Assembly: GCA_905221605.1 (NCBI GenBank)
Contig: CAJNDS010000813.1
Span: 829,721 to 893,720, forward strand
DNA length: 64,000 nt
Source: Symbiodinium natans
Taxonomy: Eukaryota > Sar > Dinophyceae > Suessiales > Symbiodiniaceae
Direction of reading: 5' to 3'
The translations under genes were made by a program, and so were the position numbers. Under the pieces are notes generated by a model. That model made no database searches and was not told where the DNA came from. It saw only the letters and a list, made by a program, of their open reading frames with translations. Of this stretch, positions 20,585-30,236 are shown in pieces; the first letter of the stretch is position 1; every line of letters begins with the position of its first letter.

Positions 20585-20969
20585 GTTTAGGGTTTAGGGT
20601 TTAGGATTTAGGGTTTAGGGTTTAGGGTTTAGGGCTGGTTTGGGGTTTAGAGCGTTTAGGATAGGGTTTAGGGTTTATGGGGGATCACGGGGGGCCATCA
20701 GGACTCCGGCGAAAGCTGAGTGGGCCAACAGGTTTCTCAACAAAAGGCGGGCGATCTTGGGTGGTCTAACCCCAAACCCCAAACCCTAAACCCCAAACCC
20801 CAAACCCCAAACCCTAAACCCTAAACTCTGAACACGCTTGTAGGATTTAGGGCCACACGCAACCTAGACTAGAGCTAATCCCAGTTCCCTCAAGCTTCGT
20901 GCTTGCACGTGGGAGGTTGGGTTGTGAGGTTTCTCTTCGGGTTTGGGATATAGTTTGTCTTTTGTTTCC

Positions 20970-21020
20970 CCGGGTTATGGTCCGCGACGATGAGGAGCGG
21001 CTGTGGGTCAAGAGGAGCAG
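20970..21020 (+). CDS. Exon-like island
   Basis: The frame reads RVMVRDDEERLWVKRS and ends at a consensus donor AGCAG|GTAGGG. The acceptor is not clear. Confidence 0.45.
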
Positions 21021-21878
21021 GTAGGGCTACTGCACATTGCTTTTGCTACCAGGCCGAAGCCCTAAAAAGCAACATGCAGACATGAGAAATGTGCTGGGAC
21101 CTTGTAACCCTAAACCCTAAGCCCTCAAGCGGCATGGGACACATACTAGACCCTGAACCTCATCACGAAAGCTCGATCCCCTGTGCCCTCCGAACTTTAG
21201 GAGAGGGCTAATTTGGGGGGGGGGGGGGGTGGTTTGGAGTTTAGGGTTCGAGAGTCTTTCCGGGTTTGCTTTGCAGCTTTGGTTTCAGAATCTTGTGTTT
21301 GTCAGAACCTCTCCAACTCCAGATCTGTGCCGCAAGTTGGGGGTGGGGGGGGGGGGGGCAAGGGGGGGGCAAGGGGGGAAACCTTCCTGGCAAACGCCTC
21401 ATCGTCTCGACCCTCCGCCCCCTCAACTCTATGGAGGATCCTGGGGCTGATTGGCATCGGCTCGGGATCCTGTTGCGCCGCAAGCTTCTCACCGCCTCCT
21501 GTCTCGCTCGCAAGCCCTGTGAGTCTTGAAGGAGCATCCTAGTCTGACGCTGTGCTCTACTCTTTCTTGGTGGCTCGAGCACAGACATGGAGTTTTAATG
21601 GCTTAGAGGCCACGCTCCCTGCTGCTTCTGAGCTTCATCAAAATTGAGGCTATGCTGGGATGCCTAAGTGCGCTTGTTGACCCGCACCGGGCTTCTCACC
21701 AACGCAAGCGGGTTGCGTTGCCGTCTACCTAGCTCAAATAGGATTATTTTTGTTCTGCAGCTTCAGAACGTTCGGGAGGCAGATGTTGAAACATCAATAA
21801 TTAGCATATACAAATAGTTGCGATGTTGAAGAACCTATGAACATTGGTATTGATTAATACTCGTGTTGCTGCCTCCTT

Positions 21879-21998
21879 GCCAGCGTCTTGTTTTCCGGCT
21901 GCACTTCCCTTCCCGAAGACTCGCAGGCTTCCAGAGGGATCTTCGAGTTCTTCGATGAGCTGCAACTGAGCGAGTCCTTGGCTTCTACAGATAAACCC
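21879..21998 (+). CDS. Exon-like open frame
   Basis: The frame reads ASVLFSGCTSLPEDSQAS, RGIFEFFDELQLSESLAS, TDKP and runs into CCCTAAA DNA. An acceptor CCTTGCCAG| lies at its start. The 21213-21590 stretch before it is open in several frames on both strands and could not be resolved. Confidence 0.45.
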
Positions 21999-22461
21999 TA
22001 AACCCTAAACTCTGAATATAGGGGGGGGGGGGGGGGAGGGGTTAGGGTTTAGGGTTTAGGGTTTAGGGTTTAGGGTTTAGGGGTTAGGGGTTAGGGGTAG
22101 TTACTGACTTCTAAGTCAGTGGGGTGTTAGGACTCCGCCGAAAACAACAACGTTCGGGTAGGGTCGCCCAAGTGCTCTAACCGTAGCTTCACAAAATTGC
22201 CTACCCGCTCATGAGGAATTACCCCTTGAATAGTCGAATCCGTCCCAAGAAGGGACCCTCAATTCTGGGACCTCCCCCGCCCAACATCCTTACTGCACCA
22301 GGCCAAGAAGAAGGTGGACTGTGTTATTTTAGAAAAGAAGGGAACCCCAATTTTAATTGACGTTCAATTATTGACTTTGAAGTAAGTATCTACCCCTAAA
22401 CCCTAAACCTAAAACCGACCCACCCCCAAGGGCTTAGGGTGGTCCAATTAGGCTGCGCAGT

Positions 22462-22680
22462 CAAGTTAGGCCAAGCCTCGTAGAGCTCAGTTTGCCGTCA
22501 TGGGTTTCACTAGAATTGGTGCGCCTAGCTTGCTCCCACACTCAGCATGGCACCTTACTCGTGTATAGTCTTCATGACGCAGACAAGGTTTAGGTTTCAG
22601 GCTCTGAGGCTACACAGTTTGTGCACTGCCCTTGCCCAAGCACCGCCGCAAGTGGCAGACTGCAGTGGGGAGCTCGAAGG
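22462..22680 (+). CDS. Coding region with one in-frame TAG, ending at an element
   Basis: From GCGCAG|T the frame reads QVRPSLVELSLPSWVSLE, LVRLACSHTQHGTLLVYS, LHDADKV. A TAG follows at 22591-22593, and the same frame continues VSGSEATQFVHCPCPSTA, ASGRLQWGARRL up to the family 1 element. The bases around the stop are AAGGTTTAGGTTTCAGG. The interruption could be a point mutation or splicing; the second half also has its own acceptor GTTTAG|G. Confidence 0.5.
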
Positions 22681-22866
22681 CTTGGAGGTTCAGGGTACTC
22701 AGTAACCCAATTTATACCTGCACTTATCACCCAAGTATAGCCCTATTGGGGTACTTAAGGGGCCTATAAGTGGGATACAATATAACCCCATTAGGGTACT
22801 TAAGGGGCTTCTAAGTGGGATAGAACTACACTTATAATTTTTTGAAAAGTACCCTGAACCTCCAAG
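22681..22866. mobile_element. Family 1 element acting as an intron (introner-like)
   Basis: It begins CTTGGAGGTTCAGGGTACTC and ends AGTACCCTGAACCTCCAAG. The 186 bp element has inverted ends and an internal direct repeat of GGGTACTTAAGGGGC. Both flanks are open coding islands. Using donor GG|GTACTC at 22695 and acceptor AAGAG|C at 22868 the frames join. Confidence 0.75.
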
Positions 22867-22941
22867 AGCAAGTGGGTTGCGGAATTTAGCCTCGCGGTGG
22901 GAGAGCTGAGCGGTGTGCTGCGGCTGTGGCGGCTTTTGTAA
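22867..22941 (+). CDS. Probable terminal exon after a family 1 element
   Basis: Directly after the element the frame reads SKWVAEFSLAVGELSGVL, RLWRLL and TAA (22939-22941). It is in phase with the upstream island if the element is spliced out. Confidence 0.55.
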   Translation, partial: SKWVAEFSLAVGELSGVLRLWRLL

Positions 22942-22954
22942 CCATAGAGATTGA

Positions 22955-23176
22955 GTGGATAAATCATGTTTCTGCATTGGGTGCTGCTTTTGCGAGAATG
23001 TAGCGCTCCACTCAGGACCCATGAAAAAAAAGATGTGCCAGTACACCAACCAGCCAGCTACTGTAAACGTGCAGGATGGAGTAGGCATATGGGCAATCAC
23101 TTTGGTATGCCTCAGCCTAGTTATCGGCCGCAACTCAGCGCGAGAACTCACCAATCACGCAGGCGTAGGCGTGATT
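22955..23176 (+). CDS. Open frame of uncertain strand
   Basis: The + frame reads CENVALHSGPMKKKMCQY, then GVGIWAITLVCLSLVIGR, a possible membrane helix. The - strand (22699-23154) is open as well. No decision possible. Confidence 0.3.
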
Positions 23177-23380
23177 TAGGACATTTCCAGGATGGGCTAT
23201 TAGGCCCTAACAACATACTCAACCCTACAAAGGGCCTGTCTAAGGGGTTATGGGGTATCATAGCTTTGTGGTACTTTACTGTGGTACTTTACTGTAACTT
23301 TAGATCTTTCGCCTTTTTGGGTTTGCTGGGCTTCTTAATAAGGCAGCTAAAAGTTTAGTTTTTTTTGCTACCCTCCTCAG

Positions 23381-23501
23381 TGCAGCCAAGATAGCCCATC
23401 CTAAATTTGTTGACAGCTTGGCGAGCATCGGATGCCAGCGACCAGAGAGTCAGGTCGACAGCAAGTGCTTGGCGGCCGGGCTGTCACGCAATGCTATAGG
23501 G
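23381..23501 (+). CDS. Exon-like island with a strong acceptor
   Basis: TTTTTTTGCTACCCTCCTCA G| is an excellent acceptor. The frame reads AAKIAHPKFVDSLASIGC, QRPESQVDSKCLAAGLSR, NAIG and enters the family 3 element at 23495. Confidence 0.6.
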
Positions 23502-23613
23502 GTCGGAATAATTACTCATAGTATTCAATAGTATTCCCTCAGGGTCCCTTTTGTAATTGTACTATAGTAGGACCCCAAAACGCTATTGTAATTATTCAGG
23601 CCCCTATATGAAA
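23495..23613. mobile_element. Family 3 inverted-repeat element between two coding islands
   Basis: TATAGGGGTCGGAATAATTA at the left pairs with TAATTATTCAGGCCCCTATA at the right (two mismatches). AATGC lies on both flanks, a possible 5 bp target duplication. Donor CATA|GTATTC and acceptor ATTCAG|G inside the element keep the flanking frames joined. Confidence 0.7.
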
Positions 23614-23728
23614 TGCGGAAGCTCGCTGGATTCATTCCCTTGTGGTGGCTGGTGCGCTTGCAAGGCACGCGCACAAGCAGCCCCAGAGGAGATCATCAAT
23701 CGAATCTCAGTGAAAGGAGTCAGCAAAG
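23600..23728 (+). CDS. Exon-like island after a family 3 element
   Basis: From ATTCAG|G the frame reads PYMKCGSSLDSFPCGGWC, ACKARAQAAPEEIINRIS, VKGVSK and ends at a consensus donor AAAG|GTAAAC. Cys-rich. No family recognised. Confidence 0.6.
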
Positions 23729-23896
23729 GTAAACACTGAACCCTAAGTACTAAGTACTAAGCCCTAAGCCCTAAGCCTTAAACCCCAGCAGTTTGTAGCG
23801 ACATAGAGCCAGGGGACCCCTGGTTGCTGTTACAAGGGGGGAGATTGTGTTTTTTTGTCAGAGATTGTTGAGGAGGAGCTTCCGGACTGAGCGCAG

Positions 23897-23950
23897 TCTA
23901 CATTTTTGCTGAGGAGATGGGCCGAAGAGGTGTTGCCTCATGCGAAAAGG
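23897..23950 (+). CDS. Exon-like island
   Basis: Acceptor GAGCGCAG|T, frame YIFAEEMGRRGVASCEK, donor AAAAGG|GTTCAGGG next to TTTAGGG-type DNA. Confidence 0.45.
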
Positions 23951-24031
23951 GTTCAGGGCTTAGGGCTTGGGGCTTATAGGGTTTAGGGTTTAGGGTTGTT
24001 CAGCGTTTAGGGTTTAGGGTCTAGGGCTGAG

Positions 24032-24095
24032 AACCGCAGCCCTGAAAGCCTACGAGCCGAGAACGTAAACCTCACAGACGACGGTTCACCGTTGG
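24032..24095 (+). CDS. Exon-like island
   Basis: Acceptor GGCTGAG|A and donor TTGG|GTAGTG bound NRSPESLRAENVNLTDDG, SPL. Telomere-like arrays lie on both sides. Confidence 0.5.
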
Positions 24096-24189
24096 GTAGT
24101 GTCCCCCCCCCCCCCTTTTAGGGTTTAGGGTCTAGGGTTGTTCAACGTTTAGGGTTTAGGGTTTAGGGGTGGCCTGCTATTCTGAAGCT

Positions 24190-24296
24190 TAGGTTGGGAT
24201 GTTCCCCCTTATGCTAGCAGGCCTTCATAGGGGATGGTAGTACCCCCAAGTCTAATCCCAGTTAAGGGCTGCTAGTAGAAGGTTGAGCATCCCAAG
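24190..24296. mobile_element. Family 2 inverted-repeat element
   Basis: TTGGGATGTTCCCCCTTATG at the left and TAGAAGGTTGAGCATCCCAA G at the right. About 107 bp, ending in the AG used as acceptor by the next island. Confidence 0.7.
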
Positions 24297-24408
24297 TTCA
24301 CCGACTCACTACCGACACGCGATCTTTGAAGTACTTTGGGGATGCATGAGGGTTGACCCTGTCCAGGCTGTCCTGCTCCCTCAAGCCAAGAGGTGTCGGG
24401 TGTCAAGG
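24297..24408 (+). CDS. Exon-like island starting at the element's last base
   Basis: Immediately after the element's terminal CCCAAG| the frame reads SPTHYRHAIFEVLWGCMR, VDPVQAVLLPQAKRCRVS and ends at AAGG|GTTTAGG. Strong example of an element terminus acting as a splice acceptor. Confidence 0.6.
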
Positions 24409-24496
24409 GTTTAGGGTTTAGGTTTAGGGTTCAGGACCCAATATCTCTCAACTGGGGAACATAGCCTAAGTTACCTGGGACCCTAAAGCCCTAAAC

Positions 24497-24553
24497 GCTG
24501 ATGTGGTTGAAGGCAACAGCTTTCCCAAAAGAGGTGTCGGAGTCTCTGGGAAG
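24497..24553 (+). CDS. Exon-like island
   Basis: The frame reads ADVVEGNSFPKRGVGVSG, K and ends at GGGAAG|GTTTTGG. It follows CCCTAAA-type DNA. Confidence 0.45.
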
Positions 24554-24837
24554 GTTTTGGTATCCCAAGGCCCCTAAAACCCCAGAGCCCTAGAACCCGA
24601 AAGCCCTAGAACCCTAGAACCGAAACCCCGAAGCCCTAAAACCCCAGAGCCCTAAATCCAAAACCCTGAATGCTCTTTCGGAGTTTTTAGGGTTCTATAG
24701 GGTTTAGGATTTAGGGCTTCGGCTTCCAACTCCTAAACCTAAACGCTTGAACCTTGAAACCCCTAAAGCCCTCAAGCCTACACCCTAAACCCCAACCCTA
24801 AACCCCAAACCCTAAACCCTAAACGCTAAACCCTAAG

Positions 24838-24914
24838 CGTTGTACCTGGATGGCTTGGAGAGCTTCGAGGGGCTCCTTGGAGAAGTATGGCCCCTTGCAC
24901 CCGCCTGCCCATGA
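24838..24914 (+). CDS. Exon-like island
   Basis: Acceptor CCCTAAG| at the end of CCCTAAA units. The frame reads LYLDGLESFEGLLGEVWP, LAPACP, TGA. A donor GGAGAA|GTATGG lies inside. Confidence 0.45.
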
Positions 24915-25110
24915 ATCTTCAAGTAGAGCAGCTCTGGTTTAGGGCTCAGGGTTAGGGTTTAGGGTGTAGGGGTTTAGGGCTAGGGTTTAGGGGTTTAGGG
25001 GTTTAGGGGTTTAGAGGTTTAGGGGTTTAGGGGTTTAGGGGTTCAGGGGTTTAGGGGTTTAGGGGTTTAGGGGTTCAGGGTTTAGGGTGTACTGTGTAGG
25101 GTTTTGTCAG

Positions 25111-25189
25111 GATCCAGTGGAAGACTGCTCTGACACGGAGGCGGGGGAGCTTCGGCTTTTGGTTTTGCGCGTCCGGAATTCCTTTGAGG
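25111..25189 (+). CDS. Exon-like island with both splice sites
   Basis: GGTTTTGTCAG|G acceptor, frame DPVEDCSDTEAGELRLLV, LRVRNSFE, donor GAGG|GTTAGGG. One of the clearest cases in which the next intron begins with a telomere-like unit. Confidence 0.6.
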
Positions 25190-25751
25190 GTTAGGGTTTA
25201 GGGTTTCGGAGGGCAAATATTACCTTCAACTATAGGGTTCTTAGGGGATGGGAGTTGGGGGGGTGGGGGGGGGGGGTATGTAACCCACGGTTCCCTAATA
25301 CTCCCCCTTAGTTGCATAAGGTTATGGTTTTATATAAACAACCAGATGCCTTTACTAATATAGCTCAATTGAAGTTCCTTAGCAAGAGCCCCGAAAAGCC
25401 CCCAAATCGGCTCCCCGCGCAGCTCTGAAAGCAGATCGACTATGTGGTTCTTTTTAAGGGAAGTTTCTTGTGAAGGAAAGTCAATTTAGTTGCCATAATC
25501 ACTCCAGTCGTGGTTCTGGGGCAAGGGGCAAACGTTGGAAGCGGTGGCATAGAAGTACCAAATCATCAAGTGGGGTGCCACGACTCACTTGGTTATAGGA
25601 AGACCTAATCAAGCAGTAAGCGCCGCGGCCCTAAATCACTAAACCCTAAACCTCTGAACCCGTTCAAGCCTATACACACCTGTCATAAACCCTAAAGCCC
25701 TCAATCCCCAGCCATTAAGCACACTAGACCCCGAACTCAGTCATAGTGCAG

Positions 25752-25810
25752 GCCCCCGCACGGACTCCGCCCAGGGCAGGCCAGGTGCCAGCGAAGAAGA
25801 GTCTGCTAAG
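25752..25810 (+). CDS. Exon-like island
   Basis: Acceptor TAGTGCAG|G, frame APARTPPRAGQVPAKKSL, L, donor CTAAG|GTTTAGGG. The array 25811-25905 starts with the donor. Confidence 0.55.
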
Positions 25811-25905
25811 GTTTAGGGTTTAGGGTTTAGGGTTTAGGGTTTAGGGTTTAGGGTTTAGGGTTTAGGGTTTAGGGTTTAGGGTTTAGGGTTTAGGGTTTAG
25901 GGTTA
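25811..25905 (+). repeat. Telomere-like array, TTTAGGG orientation
   Basis: About 13 TTTAGGG units directly after a coding island. Confidence 0.95.
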
Positions 25906-26152
25906 GGGGGTTCAGGGGGGATTGGGGTTTAGGAGTTTCGGGTTTGGGGGAGTAGCATTTCCAGGGTTGAATTTAAATAGCTTTATGCGTTCAAGAGCTT
26001 AGGGTTGAGGGATAGGGCTAGGGTGTATAGGGTTTAGGGGACAGTCAGCCGAATCTGGTCACTTTTGGGATTGATGGGCTTGCGAAGACAGCCAATTGTT
26101 GATGTGTTTTTCTTCTGGCCGCTGCTTCTGCGTCTGAGGAGCTGAGTTTCAT

Positions 26153-26582
26153 ATGGCCAGGACCTTCGCACATGTGGGGAGATTGAGGGTCCGAGCTGTT
26201 GCTAGCCGAAGATCAAGGTCTGAAGTGGCAGTCAAGGAAGCTGCGGTTCTGGATCTTCCGCACATGATGGTGGCTTGTTGCCTTTCTTTACTCTGTCCAT
26301 TTCATGCTTCAAGCTGTTTGCTTGTGAATCCCGGTGTTTGAAGGCCTTTACCTGGGCTTGCTTGTAGTCATCCTCATCATGGCGTGGCACAGAGCAGGCG
26401 TACGGCGTATGGAGTCTAAAGACAATTTCGTTGAACATGCTCTTCCCGCAAGACTACTCCGCTTTGGGTTTATCCCAGCAACAGCGGCCCGCGAGAGCTT
26501 TTCTTGTGGTTTCCGCTTGGATGTGCCTGGCTGGGGTTTGCTTGTTCACGCTGGCTTAATCCGAAAGTGCCAGACTCCATGA
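26153..26582 (+). CDS. Two overlapping open frames, probably one split gene
   Basis: The first reads MARTFAHVGRLRVRAVAS and ends LLVNPGV at 26341. The second (26334-26582) reads FEGLYLGLLVVILIMAWH, with a probable membrane helix, then RAGVRRMESKDNFVEHAL and ends LIRKCQTP, TGA. A short frame change near 26335 is needed to join them. Confidence 0.4.
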
Positions 26583-26808
26583 GGCGCTAAAACCATCTCC
26601 AACCCAAAAGCCCCAAGTCGTGTATCCGCCTGAAGGCCCTACGTAAACCCCAAACCCTAAACCCGAAGAACCCCCCAAGAACCCCGAATCGCCGCGAAGA
26701 ACCCGAACCCCCCAAACCGAAGAACCCCCAAAACCCTAAACCTTGTAGCCCTAAACCCTAAACCCTGATCCCTGAACCCTAAACCCTACATCCGAGTGCA
26801 TGTTGCAG

Positions 26809-26905
26809 GGCGCTTCGCCGCCCGCTTCGCCAGTCCCGAAGGCCAATATTTGGGGTTTTCGATGATCCAGACTGGGCCCGTATTCCCTTTTTTCAGAGTC
26901 TGGGT
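26809..26905 (+). CDS. Exon-like island
   Basis: Acceptor TGTTGCAG|G is followed by RFAARFASPEGQYLGFSM, IQTGPVFPFFRVW, then telomere-like DNA. Confidence 0.5.
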
Positions 26906-27199
26906 TTGGGGTTTAGGGTTTATAAGGTTTAGGGTTTACGGTTTACGGTTTATAGGGTTTAGGGTTTAGGGCTACAGGTTTCCTTACAAGCCCTTATTCA
27001 ACCGGTTACTCTTGGGTCTAGTTTTTGTGAGGTTGTGAGGTTGAGGGTTTTTGGGTTTGGAGTTTTGGGATTTTGTTTTTTTTGGGGGGGAGGGGAAGGG
27101 GGGGTTGGGGTTTTGGGTTTCGGGGTTTAAGGTTTGGGGGTTTAGGGTTTCAACGTTTAGGGTTTTAAGGATTAAGGTTTAGGGTTTGGGGTTTTATTT

Positions 27200-27355
27200 T
27201 TGATCTGCGGCTTCTACGGGCTTGCTGTGTTTATGACTTTGGGAGCCGCCAAGTTTCAGTGTGTCAGCTCTCCCGGACGGCGTTCGGGTTTCGCACGGGT
27301 TTTCTGGCTTTCTGACTTTGCATGTTGGGATCTGCTGTTGGCTACATATTTCTAA
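27200..27355 (+). CDS. Probable terminal exon with membrane segment
   Basis: The frame reads LICGFYGLAVFMTLGAAK, FQCVSSPGRRSGFARVFW, LSDFACWDLLLATYF, then TAA (27353-27355). The first 18 residues form a plausible membrane helix. Confidence 0.5.
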   Translation: MICGFYGLAVFMTLGAAKFQCVSSPGRRSGFARVFWLSDFACWDLLLATYF

Positions 27356-27483
27356 CCCCCAAACCCCTAAACCCCCGAACCGTAATCCCTAAACCCCTCA
27401 ACCCCTAAACCCCAAACCCCTCAGGGTTTAGGGTTTAGGGTTTAGGGTGTAATCCCTAAACCCCTCAACCCCTAAACCCTATT

Positions 27484-27576
27484 TCGGAGGTCTTCGAGCT
27501 TGCACTCATAGAGTTCTACTCAGGCGTTGAGAAGACGACGCTTCCACCCCAAAACGTAGTAAAGCGGAGTAGTTAG
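27484..27576 (+). CDS. Exon-like island
   Basis: The frame reads SEVFELALIEFYSGVEKT, TLPPQNVVKRSS and TAG; GTTAG|GTACAT after it could be a donor. The composition is clearly protein-like. Confidence 0.5.
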   Translation, partial: SEVFELALIEFYSGVEKTTLPPQNVVKRSS

Positions 27577-27629
27577 GTACATAGAGCCCAGGCAGGGTTT
27601 CAACCCTAGACCCTAAACCCTCAACCCTC

Positions 27630-27722
27630 AAGCCTAAACCCTAAACCCTAAACCCTAAACTCTAAACCCTAAACCCTAAACCCTAAACCCTAAACCTAAA
27701 CCCTAAACCCTAAACCCTAAGT
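27630..27722 (+). repeat. Telomere-like array, CCCTAAA orientation
   Basis: About 12 units with one TCTAAA and one CCTAAA variant. Confidence 0.95.
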
Positions 27723-27812
27723 TCGAGTGGGACAATGCACTCCTCAGCTGCCAGGCAACTGCGCCGAAGTAGCTGCCCATGAAGAGAACGTCGCCTACTT
27801 GTTCATCTGGGG
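27723..27812 (-). CDS. Exon-like island on the - strand
   Basis: The - strand reads DEQVGDVLFMGSYFGAVA, WQLRSALSHSN after ACCCCAG|. The + strand is open too (TPQLPGNCAEVAAHEENV), so strand is not certain. Confidence 0.4.
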
Positions 27813-27970
27813 TTGGGGTTTAGAGTTTAGGGTTTTGGGTTTGCAGGGTTTAGGGGGGTTGAGCTTGAGATAAATTTCCACAGTTTCGGGGCGGCCTGGG
27901 GTTTAGGCTTTCGGGTTTGGGGTTTAGGTTTTGGGGTTTAGTGTTCAGGGTTTCGGGTTCAGGGCCTCTC

Positions 27971-28014
27971 CCTCCCTCTCTCCCCGTCTCTCTCTCTCTC
28001 TCTCTCTCCCTCTC

Positions 28015-28046
<32 letters not shown>
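27971..28046 (+). repeat. CT microsatellite
   Basis: Mostly (CT)n with CCCT and CG interruptions. Confidence 0.95.
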
Positions 28047-28385
28047 CACATGTCTGTACGTGGACAGATCGGAAACGAGATAAATAAGGCGGTAGGTTCA
28101 GGTCTCGACATCTAGGAACTAAAAACCTCTAATAAGCCCATGAGCCCTCAAACTCAAGCCCTAGACCCTACACCCTTCACCTTAAACCCCCAAGCCCTCA
28201 AAACCTCAAACCCTGAAACTCTCAAACCCCTAAACCCTCAGCCCTAAACCTTAAACCCTGAGCCCTTAACCCTGAACCCTTAAACCCTGAGGCCTTAACC
28301 CTCAGACCCTAAGACCCTAAGACCCTGAGACCCTAAGACCCTAAGACCCTAAGACCCTAAACCCTAGAAGCCCGAAAACCCCCCA

Positions 28386-28487
28386 GTGAACCACCTAGAG
28401 CTCATGGGCTTTCGCCTGAAGCTTCCCAAGGCGGCTGAGCCTCCCGCCGAGGCTGGGGGTGTTGTGGTGTCCAAGCCGCTGGGCTTT
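28386..28487 (+). CDS. Exon-like island
   Basis: The frame reads VNHLELMGFRLKLPKAAE, PPAEAGGVVVSKPLGFG. It follows a long degraded CCCTAAA stretch (28190-28385). Confidence 0.45.
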
Positions 28488-28689
28488 GGATACTATACAT
28501 TAATACTTTTTTGGTTCTGGGTTCCTATTATAGCTACTTATACCAAAAAAGGTATATACTTTTTTTCGGGGTCTACTCCAAAGCTAAGGCCAGGGGTTCG
28601 GGTTTTGGGTTTTGGGTTTGGGGTTTTGGGCTTAGGGTTTAGGGTTCAGGGTTGGGTTTGGGCATGAACCTGGGGCAGGGTTTAGGGTT

Positions 28690-28766
28690 GCCAGCGCAGC
28701 AAGACCGCGGCGTGGTAGATGGAAAGGCCGTGGAACAGTGACATGTGAGTTGCCCAAAAGCACCGA
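28690..28766 (-). CDS. Exon-like island on the - strand
   Basis: The - strand reads FWATHMSLFHGLSIYHAA, VLLRW and meets GCGCTG|GCAACCC, a possible GC donor. AT-rich unique DNA (28770-28920) precedes it; no gene was seen there. Confidence 0.4.
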
Positions 28767-29137
28767 TCTCCTTTTAATTAGCTTTTTATTAATATTAAAG
28801 TAAATATAAATTGAATATGATTACTTTTTCTTTATTCTTTATCATTAATTTACAATCTTTATCTTTAACTAAGTTCATTATTAACTATTATTCCGATTAC
28901 ATTCTTTAATTTTAAGCACTGGAGATCTCATGGTCCCTTACCCCCCCCCCCCCCAAGCAATGAGGTCTTTGGGCCCCAGAAGAGGCCTTAAAATCATGGG
29001 GGCTTGGGCCCTGAGGGTTAATTAGTATGGTCCCCGGTCCCCCCTTACCTTAAACCTTAAACCTTAAATCCTAAATCCTAAACCCTAAACCCTAAACCCT
29101 AAACCCTAAACCCTAAACCCTAAACCCAACGCGGCAG

Positions 29138-29181
29138 GCTTCGGCCTGACATTTTTCGGTCAAATACGGGCAGTTTGCTAG
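29138..29181 (+). CDS. Small exon-like island
   Basis: Acceptor GCGGCAG|G, frame FGLTFFGQIRAVC, TAG. It follows a CCCTAAA array (29080-29128). Confidence 0.35.
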
Positions 29182-29292
29182 AACGACGGCCCCCTTTTTT
29201 CGGGGGCCCAAGATAGAAGGCACCGTAAAACACGGACCCGGAAAGGCACGTAGTGTAGAGAACCCCCGCCCCCCCCCCCCCCCCCTCCCCAC

Positions 29293-29445
29293 ATGATATG
29301 GAATACAGCTCCTGGGCTTTTCGCAGAATCTGTTTCGCAGTTTCGCAAGGCGGCTGCAGGGCAGGCGGCCCCTGAGGAGCTGGCGCCCGAGGCCTGTCGG
29401 ATGTTTCGGGGCCTGGAATGCTGTAGCGTCTACACCAGGAAGTGG
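29293..29445 (+). CDS. Exon-like island
   Basis: The frame reads MIWNTAPGLFAESVSQFR, KAAAGQAAPEELAPEACR, MFRGLECCSVYTRKW and ends at AAGTG|GTTAGGG, the first unit of the array that follows. Confidence 0.55.
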
Positions 29446-29605
29446 TTAGGGTTTAGGGTTTGGGGTTTGGGGTTTGGGTTTAGGGTTTAGGGTTTAGGGT
29501 TTAGGGTTTAGGGTTTAGGGTTTAGGGTTTAGGGTTTAGGGTTTAGGGTTTAGGGTTTAGGGTTTAGGGTTTGGGGTTTAGGGTTTGGGGTTTAGGGTTT
29601 AGGGT
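29446..29605 (+). repeat. Telomere-like array, TTTAGGG orientation
   Basis: About 22 units with TTTGGGG variants at both ends. Confidence 0.95.
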
Positions 29606-29735
29606 GTGCATCAAGAAACGCACACTTACAGTGCGCCTTTTCTGTAGATTTGGGGGCAGCACTCCCTATCGCGTTGCTTGCGTAGCTTAGCATAGTAGCC
29701 CAACCCCCCGCCCGAGCTGTTGTTTTGTTGGGTTT
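29606..29735 (-). CDS. Exon-like island on the - strand
   Basis: The - strand reads KPNKTTARAGGWATMLSY, ASNAIGSAAPKSTEKAHC, KCAFLDAHPK and meets the telomere-like array (whose - strand is CCCTAAA). Confidence 0.4.
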
Positions 29736-29782
29736 CTTGTTCCACCCCAACCCCCCCCCCCCCCCCCCCCCCAAGGGGGCTT

Positions 29783-29905
29783 CTTCTATGTTATTCTCTC
29801 AATTCGTCAGCGGATCAGGGCACTTCGGTAAAGGCGAAGGTAGCAGAGGCCTCTCGGGTTGTTTTAGGTTTCGCCATCTTAAATCCAGGATTCGGGAAAA
29901 CAACC
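29783..29905 (+). CDS. Exon-like island
   Basis: The frame reads LNSSADQGTSVKAKVAEA, SRVVLGFAILNPGFGKTT and runs into CCCTAAA units. It follows a C homopolymer (29751-29772). Confidence 0.45.
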
Positions 29906-30236
29906 CTTAACCCTAAACCCTAAACACTAGATTTGCATGGCAGACAATGACCAGGGTAGCAGAGGCCTCGGCCTTTGATCCGTGCTAAAGATCATGCTGG
30001 ATGGGAGCCTTGAGAGGGCGATTCAGGAAAGGATATGAGGGGTCTAGCCCTGTTTCTGAAGACGTCGGGGGGGTCCCAACCTCACAGGGGTCGTCCTGGG
30101 AAGCTTGTCCCTCCCATGGGAGGGCCCGTAGGTTCGCCGTGTACCAGGGCAGAACCCATGCACATGGGCAGCGGTGCTCGCCAGTTTAGGGTTCTAGTGT
30201 AGTAAATATTTGGGGCAAACTTCTGCGGTTAGAGGT

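Noticed and set aside
21213-21588. A gene with a G-rich start
   Set aside because: Three + frames and one - frame are all open because of G/C bias, so no frame can be preferred.
28770-28930. Organelle DNA insertion
   Set aside because: The stretch is AT-rich but short and has no recognisable organellar gene.
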